Below, piece by piece: positions 34,921 to 44,006 of a stretch of 62,656 nt of DNA. The notes under the pieces are model-generated. The model did not search any database. It was given only the letters and a program-made list of their open reading frames with translations, and was not told the origin of the DNA. Numbering within the stretch: position 1 is the first letter of the stretch; each line of letters starts with the position of its first letter. The translations under genes were made by a program, and so were the position numbers. The stretch comes from a bacterium (GTDB lineage Bacteria; Bacillota; Clostridia; Christensenellales; CAG-138): positions 1-62,656 of the forward strand of contig JALFDW010000011.1 of NCBI GenBank assembly GCA_022778545.1, in the 5' to 3' direction.

Positions 34921-36720
34921 ATGAAAAAAACGTACCCGCTCGGCAAAACGCTCGGCCGCCTCGTGCAGAATGCGTGGAAGCAGAATAAGCGCCTTTTTGC
35001 GTACTTTGGGGTTTATACGCTCACGGCGGCGGTTTACCCGATGCTTGGCGTGGCGCTGCCGAAGCTCGTGCTCGGCGAGCTGACCGGGAGCGCGCCTTCC
35101 GCGGAGCGCCTGTGCTGGATCGTGGCAGGGTTCTTCCTTGCGGCAGGCGCCGTCGGCTTTCTGAAAACCTCCATGTATTTCGGCTCCTATCATAAATTGG
35201 GGCTGCTGCGGCTTGAATACCTCAGGGACATGCTGAACAAAAACCTCACCATGCGCTATTGCAACACCGAGGACGCGAAGTTCTACGATGAGCATGAGCG
35301 CGCCATGAACGCTGCAAACAGCAACGACAACGGCATAGAAGGCGTATACCATGCGCTGTTTGAAACGCCTGCCGTGCTGCTGACAGTGCTTGTGTACGTT
35401 GTGTTCATTGGCCTCAAGAGCCTGTGGATCCTTGCGGCGCTTCTTCTGCATGTTGCCGCCGTGTTCTGGGTAAACCGGGAAACACATGCCTTCCGGCACA
35501 GTCTCCGCACTGAGATCGGCCATGCGGAGCGCCGCGTGAACTATTACGCCGAAACTGCCAATGATTTTTCCTTCGGAAAGGATGTGCGGCTTTACGGCTT
35601 CAAGCAACGCATCCTGAATAACTTCAAACAGGAGATTGACGCCTATGCCGCGATCATCGCGCGCGTAAAGCAGCGTGAATTCCTGCTGGGCTTCGCCGCG
35701 CTTGCAACGCTTCTCCTGAGTGACGTGGCAACCTATGGCATCCTTGTGCGGGATGTGGTGGAGGGGATGCCCATCGCGGACTTTTCCATGTATCTTGCCG
35801 CCGTGCTGAGCCTTTCCGCACAGCTCAAGATCCTTGCGGAAAAGGCGGGCACGGTCTACAGCGAAGGCGAATACGTTTACGATTTCTTCTCGTTCATGGA
35901 TGAAGATCTGGGCGAGCGCGGCGGGACGCACCCAGCTATCGCAGGGGACACGCTTGAAATCGAATTCAAGAATGTGAGCTTTAAGTACCCGCGCACGGAA
36001 AAGTACATTTTCAAGAACCTGGATTTCACCATCCATAAGGGGGAGCGGCTTGCGATCGTCGGCGTGAATGGCGCCGGAAAATCCACGCTCGTGAAGCTGA
36101 TGACGGGCATGTTCGAGCCCACCGAAGGGGAAATCCTCATCAACGGCACTCCCATTGGGAAGTTCGATAAAAAGGCGCTGTACTCCATGTTCTCCATCGT
36201 GTTCCAGGATGTCAACGTGCTTGCCTACACGGTGCTTGAAAACGTATCCTGCCATGCGGAGGGCGACAGAGCCCGCGCCATGGATGCGCTTGACCGGGTG
36301 GGCCTTGGCAAGAAGGTGCGCGCCTACCCGAAGGGGCTGGATCAAACGCTCCTCAAGATCATCGAGGAGGACGGAACGGACCTCTCCGGCGGCGAAGCGC
36401 AGAAGCTTGCGATCGCCCGTGCGCTGTATAAGAACGCGAACATGGTCATCATGGATGAACCCACTGCCGCACTCGACGCGCTTGCCGAGGCGGAGATCTA
36501 CGAAAATTTTGCCTCCCTTGTTGCAGGAAAAACGGCGGTGTACATCTCCCACCGGCTTGCGAGCACCAGGTTCTGCGATCACATCGCCCTTTTTGACGGC
36601 AGCGGTCTTGCGGAATACGGCACGCACGACACGCTGATGGCGCTTGGCGGCAAGTATTACGAGATGTTCACCGTGCAGGGAAAGTATTACAGCGAAAACC
36701 CGGGGGAGGTGCGCGCATGA
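34921..36720 (+). CDS. ABC transporter, permease-ATPase fusion (first half)
   Basis: This 599-residue type IV ABC exporter has a six-helix membrane domain (residues 1-330) and an ATPase domain with Walker A GVNGAGKST, signature LSGGEAQKLAIAR, Walker B VIMDEP and H-loop YISHR. AAAAGGAG precedes the ATG. It overlaps the next gene by 4 bp (ATGA) and should pair with it as a heterodimer. The substrate is unknown; such pairs often export peptides or drugs. Confidence 0.9.
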   Translation: MKKTYPLGKTLGRLVQNAWKQNKRLFAYFGVYTLTAAVYPMLGVALPKLVLGELTGSAPSAERLCWIVAGFFLAAGAVGFLKTSMYFGSYHKLGLLRLEYLRDMLNKNLTMRYCNTEDAKFYDEHERAMNAANSNDNGIEGVYHALFETPAVLLTVLVYVVFIGLKSLWILAALLLHVAAVFWVNRETHAFRHSLRTEIGHAERRVNYYAETANDFSFGKDVRLYGFKQRILNNFKQEIDAYAAIIARVKQREFLLGFAALATLLLSDVATYGILVRDVVEGMPIADFSMYLAAVLSLSAQLKILAEKAGTVYSEGEYVYDFFSFMDEDLGERGGTHPAIAGDTLEIEFKNVSFKYPRTEKYIFKNLDFTIHKGERLAIVGVNGAGKSTLVKLMTGMFEPTEGEILINGTPIGKFDKKALYSMFSIVFQDVNVLAYTVLENVSCHAEGDRARAMDALDRVGLGKKVRAYPKGLDQTLLKIIEEDGTDLSGGEAQKLAIARALYKNANMVIMDEPTAALDALAEAEIYENFASLVAGKTAVYISHRLASTRFCDHIALFDGSGLAEYGTHDTLMALGGKYYEMFTVQGKYYSENPGEVRA

Positions 36721-38507
36721 GGCAGTGGAAAAAGATCACGCTGTTTTTCTCGATCGTCTGGCGCATATCGCATACGTATGTGCTGCTGATGCTTGCCTCC
36801 GTGCTGCTCGTGGGCGCGCAGGTGCTGTTGAATGTGCTCCTGCCGAAGTTCCTGATTGACGAGCTGACGGGCGCGCTTCGCGGCACATATCTGCTGCTGT
36901 ATGCGGGGGCGATTGTAGGTTCGAACCTCATCATTGCGCTCCTCAACAACGCCATAAAGCGCTGGCTTGATGTGAAGCGGGACTATGTGGACAACATGAT
37001 GCGCCGCGTCATGGCGGAAAAGGTCATGAAGGTGGAATTCGGATGCCTGGAAAAACCGGAATACCTTGACCTGAAGGAGCGTGCGCTGTTTGCGTTCACA
37101 AATCAGAGCGCCGTAAAGCAGATGATCGAGAACACGGCGCAGTTCCTCCAAAGCGTGGTGACTGTCGCGGCGACACTTGCTGTGATGCTGACGTTGAGCC
37201 CCGTGCTCGTGCTGCTCCTGCTTCTTTGCGTGGCGGCAAACCTGTTTGCATACTCCCGTGTGATGCGGGATCAGCTGAAGTTTTACGAAAACCTGATCCC
37301 GTTCAACCGCAAGTACGGCTACTACGTTAACATCGGCTTTCATAATGAGATTCAGAAGGATGTGCGGCTTTATGACATGAGCGGCATGATCTCCGGCCGC
37401 GTCACGGATTACGGCCGCGAGATCAGCGGGGAATGCGATGGGTTTTATCAGAAAATGGGCCGGTTCATGAGCGTGAACGGCATGTTGAACGACCTGCAGT
37501 CCGCGCTCACATATGGCTATGCCGGCCTGCGGGTACTCGGTGCCGTTTTCGGGAAAATGCCCATCAGCCTGGGCTCGCTCACGATGTATGTGAGTGCCGC
37601 GGCAAGCTTTACGAAGGCGGCTACGGATGCGGGCACGAGCGCCGTTACGATTGCGGCGATGCTCGGGTATCTCGAACCGTTCCTGCAGTTCATGTCCCTG
37701 CCGGAGGAGAGCGACCTCGGCGGCAGCCTGCCCTTCCCCGAAACGGTGGAATCCATCCGCTTTGAGCATGTTTCCTTCCGTTATCCGGGCAGCGAAACGC
37801 TCGTGCTGCGGGATGTTTCCTTTGAGATCCGCGGCGGGGAAAAGATCTCCATCGTGGGGCTCAACGGCGCGGGCAAGACCACGCTCGTCAAGCTCATTTC
37901 GCGCCTGTACCGGCCAACGGAAGGACGCATCCTCCTAAACGGCGTGGATATCTTTGAATATGAGCACAGCGCCTACCTTGCCTCAATTGCGGCGGTGTTT
38001 CAGGATTACAAGCTTTTTGCGTTCAGCATTGATGAAAACATCACCGGCTGCCGCCCGGGCAGCGACCTTGTGGGCACGGGCGCGGTGATCCACCGCGTGG
38101 GGCTGAACGAAAAGATGGCGGAGCTGGATGAAGGCGTTTATTCCATGCTCGGCAAGTCCTACGATGAAAACGGCGTGGAGCTTTCCGGCGGCGAGCGGCA
38201 GAAGATCGCCATCGCCCGCGCGCTTTATAAAAACGCGCCTGTTATCATCCTTGACGAGCCGACGAGCGCGCTTGACCCGCTGGCCGAAGCCGAAATTTAC
38301 GAAAACTTCAATTCGCTCATCGGGGACAAAACGGCGATCTACATTTCCCACCGCATGTCCTCGAGCGTGTTCTGCGACCGAATCCTGCTCCTTGACGGCG
38401 GGACGGTCAGCGATTTTGATACGCATGCGGCGCTTATGGAAAAGACGGACGGGCTGTATTACAAGCTGTTCAACGCGCAGGCGGAGAATTACCGGGTGGA
38501 AGGGTAG
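36717..38507 (+). CDS. ABC transporter, permease-ATPase fusion (second half)
   Basis: This 596-residue partner of the preceding gene has the same architecture: membrane domain to about residue 330, Walker A GLNGAGKTT, signature LSGGERQKIAIAR, Walker B IILDEP and H-loop YISHR. Both partners keep the catalytic Glu after Walker B, so neither site looks degenerate. The 3' end overlaps by 19 bp, tail to tail, with the CAP-domain gene on the other strand. No terminator is visible between them. Confidence 0.9.
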   Translation: MRQWKKITLFFSIVWRISHTYVLLMLASVLLVGAQVLLNVLLPKFLIDELTGALRGTYLLLYAGAIVGSNLIIALLNNAIKRWLDVKRDYVDNMMRRVMAEKVMKVEFGCLEKPEYLDLKERALFAFTNQSAVKQMIENTAQFLQSVVTVAATLAVMLTLSPVLVLLLLLCVAANLFAYSRVMRDQLKFYENLIPFNRKYGYYVNIGFHNEIQKDVRLYDMSGMISGRVTDYGREISGECDGFYQKMGRFMSVNGMLNDLQSALTYGYAGLRVLGAVFGKMPISLGSLTMYVSAAASFTKAATDAGTSAVTIAAMLGYLEPFLQFMSLPEESDLGGSLPFPETVESIRFEHVSFRYPGSETLVLRDVSFEIRGGEKISIVGLNGAGKTTLVKLISRLYRPTEGRILLNGVDIFEYEHSAYLASIAAVFQDYKLFAFSIDENITGCRPGSDLVGTGAVIHRVGLNEKMAELDEGVYSMLGKSYDENGVELSGGERQKIAIARALYKNAPVIILDEPTSALDPLAEAEIYENFNSLIGDKTAIYISHRMSSSVFCDRILLLDGGTVSDFDTHAALMEKTDGLYYKLFNAQAENYRVEG

Positions 38508-39163
38508 AGCCCCCTTCCGCACCTTGCCGGCAGGGCGGGGAAGCGCAGAAGAAAAAGTTCAGAATCGTTTGAGGGGCCTTGCGGGATGTAAGGCTCCTTT
38601 GCTGTGCCGTCCGTGAAAAGGAGGCATGCGAACAGGCAGCCGTCCGGATAGAGAACACCTGCTACGGTGCAACGTTCCGCCATGCGGAACACGCCTGCTC
38701 CCATCGTTTTCATGGCAGGATCAAGGATCGCTTCCCGATGGCCGGAATCCGATGCCATCCATGCTTCAAATGTGCGCTGTGCGGAAAACATGAGGCTTGA
38801 GGTGTAGGCGAGGTTTTCGTGGGCAGCGCTCCAATCCGTGAAGCCGGTTTCATCAAGGACGGTGTAAAACGCCCGGCCATCCGGCCTGAGGTGCGCGGTC
38901 TCCCGGGTGTGCATGTCCGCAGAAAGGCATTCCTCCGCACGCAGCCTTGCGGGGGCACAGAGCGCAAAATCCAGCGTGAGCGGCGGCACACCGGCCTGCC
39001 TGCGTGTGTCGTTTGCAAGCTCCCATAGCTCAATGGCAAACCGCCGCCCGGCTTCCGCTTCGGAAAACGCTTTTGCATCGCTGGGGAGCACAGCGAAAAG
39101 CAGCAGCGCAAAAGCAAGCGCTGCTGCAATGCCTGTTATGATTTTTGTTCTCCGCTCAGTCAT
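38489..39163 (-). CDS. secreted or membrane-anchored CAP-domain protein
   Basis: The 224-residue product has an N-terminal hydrophobic segment (IITGIAAALAFALLLFAV) acting as signal or anchor. A CAP/SCP domain follows: LANDTRRQAGVPPL, AHENLAY, AFEAWMASDSGHREAILDPAMKTMGAGVF. CAP proteins are extracellular, and in sporeformers (YkwD-like) their function is mostly unknown. The start at 39163 overlaps the MFS gene stop by 8 bp. The C-terminus runs across the end of the convergent ABC gene. Confidence 0.8.
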   Translation of the reverse strand: MTERRTKIITGIAAALAFALLLFAVLPSDAKAFSEAEAGRRFAIELWELANDTRRQAGVPPLTLDFALCAPARLRAEECLSADMHTRETAHLRPDGRAFYTVLDETGFTDWSAAHENLAYTSSLMFSAQRTFEAWMASDSGHREAILDPAMKTMGAGVFRMAERCTVAGVLYPDGCLFACLLFTDGTAKEPYIPQGPSNDSELFLLRFPALPARCGRGLYPSTR

Positions 39164-40715
39164 CCGCACCGAACGCTTCAAGTTTGGATTGCGGCTGCAC
39201 CGGCTTGCTGTCGCCGTGCTTCACGAAGAGCATCGTGCCAAAGGCGATGGCGACGAAGATCGTCGCATAAGGGAAGAGCGCCGTCAATCCGATCTTATCC
39301 ATCAAAAGGCCGCTGAAATAGGGCGTGACCGTCTGCGCGGCCATGCTGGCGGTGTAGTAGAAACCGGTGTATTTGCCGACATCCCCGCCGCGGGAGAGTT
39401 CCACCACCATCGGGAAGCTGTTGACGTTGATCGTGGCCCAGCCGATGCCCGCAAGCGCAAACATGCAGTTCATCACGAGCGCGGAGCTTCCTTCCCGCAG
39501 GAAGGAGGCTACGCCAAAGGACGCCGTGAGCATCACGATGCCTGCAAGGATGGTCTTTTTCCGGCCGATCTTGGATGCGACCATGCCGACGGGCAGGTAC
39601 GCGATGATGGCGGCGACGTTTGCGAGCATGAGCGTGGCGTTATAGTCGAGGTTGAGCACCTTGCCGGCATATACGGAATATTTCGAGGTGACGGCATTGT
39701 AGCCCATGAACCAGAAGATCACGGAGGCGAGGATCAGCAGCAGGGAAGCGCGTTCCCCTTTGGAAAGCGGGCGCTTTGCCGTTTCGCCTTCGTCATCTTC
39801 CGGCAGCTCATCGATGTGGTATTTGCGGCTTTCCTCCACCATTTCACGCACAAACTGCGGCTCCCTGACCGTCAGCATGAATACGAGAAGCGCCACGAGC
39901 ATGATCCCCGCAACGATGCCAAAGAACGTCGTGTAGGACATCAGCGTGTTTTTCGCTGCGCCGGTGCCAAAGAGCATGCCCATCCCAAGCACAAGGATGC
40001 CGCCTGCCGTACCCATCAGGTTGATGATGGCGTTTGCCTTGGAGCGCAGGGGCTTGATGGTGACATCCGGCATGAGCGCAACGGCAGGGGAGCGGAATGT
40101 TGCCATGGAGATGAGCGCCACGAGCAGGACGCAGATGAACAGGATGAGCGGCAGCGGGCTCGTGCGCGTCTGTGCATGCGCGTAAGCGTGCCGCGCAGGG
40201 ACGACGTAGTTGGTGTAATCCGGGTTGGTCACGGCCGTGCCGTTTGTTTCGATTTGGGACGTGATAGAAGCGAATGCTTCGCGCGTGAAGGTTTCGCCGA
40301 GCACGAACTGCGTGCCGTCCGGCATTTCAAGCACGGCGTCGCGCTCTGCGTCATAAAGCGTTTCCAGCGCGGCACGGTCGTCGATGGCGGACACGGCTTC
40401 GATGTTTTTCAGCTGCATGCCATCCGCGAAGGAAAGCGTAAAGAGCGCGGCTGCGGCAACGAGTGTGCCAATGAGGATGAAAGGCGTGCGCCGGCCCAAG
40501 CGGCTCTGGCATTTATCGGAGATCGCGCCGAACAGGGGCAGCATGAACAGGGCAAGGACGTTGTCGAGCGCCATGATGATGCCCGAATTTGCCTGGGACA
40601 TGCCGAACTTATCCGTCAAAATCTTCGGAATAATGGTGTCATAGGCCTGCCAGAATGTGCAGATGAGGAAGAATGCAAAGCCGACGAGAATGGTGCGTTT
40701 GTAGTTGAGTTTCAT
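39156..40715 (-). CDS. MFS transporter (GPH/SLC45-like) with a large outer loop
   Basis: This 519-residue carrier has about 12 helices and the cytoplasmic motif GAISDKCQSRLGRRTPFILIG between helices 2 and 3, as in glycoside-cation symporters and SLC45-like proteins. An unusually long acidic insertion of about 90 residues (roughly 95-185) follows the third helix. It should lie on the outer face. The ATG at 40715 is 8 nt from GGAGGT; an in-frame TTG at 40721 is too close. The substrate is probably a sugar, but this is uncertain. Confidence 0.8.
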   Translation of the reverse strand: MKLNYKRTILVGFAFFLICTFWQAYDTIIPKILTDKFGMSQANSGIIMALDNVLALFMLPLFGAISDKCQSRLGRRTPFILIGTLVAAAALFTLSFADGMQLKNIEAVSAIDDRAALETLYDAERDAVLEMPDGTQFVLGETFTREAFASITSQIETNGTAVTNPDYTNYVVPARHAYAHAQTRTSPLPLILFICVLLVALISMATFRSPAVALMPDVTIKPLRSKANAIINLMGTAGGILVLGMGMLFGTGAAKNTLMSYTTFFGIVAGIMLVALLVFMLTVREPQFVREMVEESRKYHIDELPEDDEGETAKRPLSKGERASLLLILASVIFWFMGYNAVTSKYSVYAGKVLNLDYNATLMLANVAAIIAYLPVGMVASKIGRKKTILAGIVMLTASFGVASFLREGSSALVMNCMFALAGIGWATINVNSFPMVVELSRGGDVGKYTGFYYTASMAAQTVTPYFSGLLMDKIGLTALFPYATIFVAIAFGTMLFVKHGDSKPVQPQSKLEAFGADD

Positions 40716-40790
40716 GTACAATGACCTCCGGAAGGAAACGATTGCGTATCATATGCTTCTGATTATAATAGCTGCGCAGCCGGGTTGCAA

Positions 40791-41591
40791 TCATTTATGC
40801 GGGAAAAGCGTTTCGGGCAGCAGCGCAAACATGCGGTGCGCTGTTTGCGCAGGTGTTTCTCCGCTATTATAAACTATGTGCGTATCAAGCGGCAGCCCGG
40901 GCAGCACGGAAAGCTCCAGCGCGCGTCGGCGCGACCAGAAGGCGATAGAGTCCGGGAAGGCCATTTCAGGCATGCTGCGTTCTTTGGCGATGTGTGCAAG
41001 CGTTGTGGAAACATCCTCAGGGGCAAGGTAAAACAAAACCGGCGCAAGCGGGCGGAGCGCATCCGCAGCGCTGCGCAGAAAGGCAGTGATCGTTTCATCC
41101 GGCGGCGCGTAGTGCAGCAGCATGTCCTGCACGGGATGCTGCAAAAACGCGCTTTCAAGGAGGAGCACACCGGGCTTTTGCTCCCATTCTGCCGCAAGGC
41201 TGCGCCAATGGGACAGCGAAACGGCGGCATAGGTCTCAAAGGGGATGCAGGGAGAGAGCGTATAGCGGAACTCCCGTTCCTGAAGATGTGCAAGCAGCGC
41301 GCCGGAAAAGCAGAACGCGCCGTTTTCCCGATAGCGGATGAGCGTGAAATCCCCCTCCTGCCGGGTGCGTGCATGAAGCGCTTCCGTCCGAGAGGGGAAG
41401 GAGCGAAGCAGCGCCGCGTATTCTTTCCGTGAAAAGCAGGCATGCCACTCCAGCTCGGCAGGGTGGCTGCTTTGCCCCTCCAGCCACGCAGCGGAGGGGA
41501 TGCCTTCTTTTTCCAGCAGGGAGGAGAGCTGCGCTGTGAGCGTTGTTTTTCCGGAGCCGGGGATGCCCTCGATCAGGATCAGGCGCGCCAT
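40791..41591 (-). CDS. P-loop kinase-like protein
   Basis: This 266-residue cytosolic NTPase starts with Walker A GIPGSGKTT at residues 9-17. The overall layout recalls thymidylate kinase or AAA_33-type proteins, with a Walker B-like VLLLES near residue 145. No substrate motif is recognised. An AGGAGA site precedes the ATG. Its first 26 codons and upstream region occur again, truncated, at 53758-53895, marking the ends of the inserted island. Confidence 0.7.
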   Translation of the reverse strand: MARLILIEGIPGSGKTTLTAQLSSLLEKEGIPSAAWLEGQSSHPAELEWHACFSRKEYAALLRSFPSRTEALHARTRQEGDFTLIRYRENGAFCFSGALLAHLQEREFRYTLSPCIPFETYAAVSLSHWRSLAAEWEQKPGVLLLESAFLQHPVQDMLLHYAPPDETITAFLRSAADALRPLAPVLFYLAPEDVSTTLAHIAKERSMPEMAFPDSIAFWSRRRALELSVLPGLPLDTHIVYNSGETPAQTAHRMFALLPETLFPHK

Positions 41592-41642
41592 ATGGGTTCT
41601 CCTTTCATGCGATGGCTGTTTGCAGGATGATTATATCATTTT
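41513..41642. repeat. direct repeat, left copy
   Basis: These 130 bp cover the first 26 codons, start region and promoter side of the P-loop gene. They match 53758-53895 except for two substitutions and an 8-bp tandem duplication (GATGATTA) in the right copy. Confidence 0.9.
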
Positions 41643-41780
41643 GGATGTTGGGGAAGAAATAGGGCGCTTTGCCTGTATCGTGTTTATACGAAGAAGAAAT
41701 AGAATGGAAGCACGAAAAATCAAAACAGATACTTGTATGGAAAACGAACAACAACGACTCGATATGAGCGGCAAAACAAA

Positions 41781-41822
41781 GGCTGCGTCTCCCACTGCCC
41801 AAGGGAAGTGGGGGAACACAGC
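41781..41822 (-). terminator. terminator of the island operon
   Basis: On the minus strand, GCTGTGTTCCCCCACT pairs imperfectly with AGTGGGAGACGCAGC around a 10-nt loop. A CTTTGTTTT run follows. It lies just after the M20 gene stop. Confidence 0.7.
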
Positions 41823-41843
41823 CAAAATTTGTGAAGATGCCAT

Positions 41844-43031
41844 CTAATGGCGGGCCAAATAATCCGCTGCCAATGCGCTTTGCAGCAGAATGCCGTAATA
41901 CAGGCTTGCTTCATCAACCGTAAATTCACAGCTGTGCAATGGCCTGACCGGATGCCCAGCAAGCGCGCCGGTCCCCAAATCGTAAAACAGGGATGGCGCC
42001 GCTTGTCCAAAGTAGCAGAAGTCCTCGGTTCCGAGATCAGGATACTCTCTCAGAACAAAGCTACCTTCCGGAAGAAGCTCACCGCACAGCTCAACAAAGC
42101 GCTCTGTAAGCAAAGCATCGTTTTCCTGGCTATCATAGCCGGGAATGAAAGTAACCTCTGCCGATCCGCCCATGCTTTGGCACATTCCTTCGGCCAATAC
42201 CTTGATTTCCTCCTTGAGACGGGCACGCGTGTCCTGCCTGATCGTTCGGAACATCACGCCCAAATCCACCCGGTCGCAAATGATATTTTTAGCGTGCCCG
42301 GCAACGAATGTTCCTACGTTGAGGGAGATGGCATCCGTAGCGCGTACGCGACGGCTCGACAGGCCATGAAGCGCGTTGACAAGCTGGCACGCAATGTAAA
42401 TCGCATCCACGCCTTCTTCCGGCGATGCGCCATGGGCGGTTTTTCCCCGGACTATAATACGGCACTCATCGCTGCTGGCGTTTATGTGACCTTTGCAGGT
42501 GCTTACCTTTCCCGCCGGATAGCGCGGAGAGCAGTGCAGCCCGAAAACCGCATCGACATGTGGGTTATCCATGCAGCCGGCGTTGATCATGGCCTGTGCA
42601 CCGCCGTTGCCTTCCTCCGCTGGTTGGAAGAACAGCTTGATTTTTCCACGCAATGCAGTTCTTTGGTTTTGGAGTACAGCCGCTGCACCCAACAAAACCG
42701 CTGTATGGACATCATGCCCGCAAGCGTGCATAACGCCGGGATTCTGCGATTCGAACGGGAGGCCTGTCTGCTCCTGAATGGGTAAAGCGTCGATGTCGGC
42801 TCGCAAGGCGACAACAGGCCCTTCCCGATCAGTGTCAATCACGCCGACGACAGCATTCATTTCAGGCAATATCTCATGCGCAATTCCCAACCGATTCAGT
42901 TCACGGCAGATTAACGCAACACTCCCAACTTCCTGCCCGGATAGTTCCGGATGACTATGGATCTCCCGCCTTAAATTAATGGCATAAGGGGTGAATTTTT
43001 TTGCAGCAGGCTTTAGAAATTCAAGATCCAT
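41844..43031 (-). CDS. M20-family amidohydrolase (M20D, hippurate hydrolase-like)
   Basis: This 395-residue dinuclear metal hydrolase cleaves N-acyl-amino acids or related amides. Metal-binding motifs are present: MHACGHDVHTA, the catalytic pair in FQPAEEGNGGA, and later LHCSP and GTEDFCYF. It is the last gene of the transporter operon. The ATG at 43031 has AAGGTG at good spacing; an in-frame GTG at 43040 overlaps the preceding stop. Given its partners it probably acts on the imported substrate in the cytosol. Confidence 0.9.
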   Translation of the reverse strand: MDLEFLKPAAKKFTPYAINLRREIHSHPELSGQEVGSVALICRELNRLGIAHEILPEMNAVVGVIDTDREGPVVALRADIDALPIQEQTGLPFESQNPGVMHACGHDVHTAVLLGAAAVLQNQRTALRGKIKLFFQPAEEGNGGAQAMINAGCMDNPHVDAVFGLHCSPRYPAGKVSTCKGHINASSDECRIIVRGKTAHGASPEEGVDAIYIACQLVNALHGLSSRRVRATDAISLNVGTFVAGHAKNIICDRVDLGVMFRTIRQDTRARLKEEIKVLAEGMCQSMGGSAEVTFIPGYDSQENDALLTERFVELCGELLPEGSFVLREYPDLGTEDFCYFGQAAPSLFYDLGTGALAGHPVRPLHSCEFTVDEASLYYGILLQSALAADYLARH

Positions 43032-43036
43032 ACGGT

Positions 43037-44005
43037 TCACCTTACTCTATGACACGCCACAGAATGGCCCGGCATCACTTCATTCAGTGCAGGATCATTC
43101 TCGCTGCACTCCGGCTGTGCGAGCGGGCAGCGCGCGGCAAACCGACATCCCGGTTTCGGGTTGATTGGACTGCTGACCTCACCCTGAATCAGTTGGATTT
43201 CCTTGTTGCGCATGGAGATATCCGGGATTGGGATCGCAGAAAGCAATGCCTGTGTGTATGGATGCTTCGGGTCGCTGAACAGTTCATCTGACGGTGCGCG
43301 TTCCACACATTTACCCAAATACATAACCATAATATCGGTCGAAATATGCTTAACAACGCTAAGATTGTGCGTGATGAACATATAGGTCAGCTTGAGCTCA
43401 TCCTGCAAATCCATCAGCAGATTGAGAATCTGTGCCTGAATGGAGACATCGAGCGCAGAAACCGGCTCATCGCAGATGATGAATTTGGGATTGAGCGACA
43501 ATGCACGTGCAATACCGATGCGTTGGCGTCGACCTCCGTCGAGCTCATGTGGATATGCGTCCGCCAGACGCTTCGCCAGACCCACAGTATCCATCAACTT
43601 CTCAACCTGCGCGTATATCTCGGATTTGGTAGGATAAGTGCGGTTAATGATCATGTATTCCGCAATAATATCCGATACACACATACGAGGATCGATGCTG
43701 GAGTAGGGGTCCTGGAAAATCATCTGCATATCTTTGCGCATTTCACGCATAGCGCGACGATTTGCCTTGGAATACTCTTTTCCTTCAAAATACATTTCGC
43801 CGCTCGTGGGCTCCGTCAAACGCAAAACGGTATTGCCGAGGGTGGATTTTCCGCAGCCGGACTCGCCGACAACGCCAAGTGTCTGGCCCGGAAAAATGGA
43901 GAAATCCACGCCATCAACCGCATGCAGCTGGCCGCGCGAAACAGTGAATATTTTTGTCAGATTTCTAGCTTCCACCAAAGGTGCTATATTTTTCTGTACT
44001 TCCAT
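43037..44005 (-). CDS. dppF: dipeptide/oligopeptide ABC transporter ATPase, F subunit
   Basis: This 322-residue ATP-binding subunit has Walker A GESGCGKST and Walker B FIICDEPVSALD. The signature helix reads LDGGRRQRIGIARAL, in which the usual Ser of LSGG is Asp. The C-terminal oligopeptide-ABC extension has the cysteine cluster of this subfamily (CRFAARCPLAQPEC). It begins 1 bp after the D-subunit stop, with AGGAGG just upstream. It energises peptide uptake with DppD. Confidence 0.92.
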   Translation of the reverse strand: MEVQKNIAPLVEARNLTKIFTVSRGQLHAVDGVDFSIFPGQTLGVVGESGCGKSTLGNTVLRLTEPTSGEMYFEGKEYSKANRRAMREMRKDMQMIFQDPYSSIDPRMCVSDIIAEYMIINRTYPTKSEIYAQVEKLMDTVGLAKRLADAYPHELDGGRRQRIGIARALSLNPKFIICDEPVSALDVSIQAQILNLLMDLQDELKLTYMFITHNLSVVKHISTDIMVMYLGKCVERAPSDELFSDPKHPYTQALLSAIPIPDISMRNKEIQLIQGEVSSPINPKPGCRFAARCPLAQPECSENDPALNEVMPGHSVACHRVR

Positions 44006-44006
44006 T

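Noticed and set aside
41680-41745. Loose similarity between sequence right of the left repeat and sequence just before the right repeat (53710-53757)
   Set aside because: Both are A-rich with GAAGAAA-type words and share ATCAAAAC. Low complexity explains this, and alignment needs many gaps, so I did not treat it as an attachment site.
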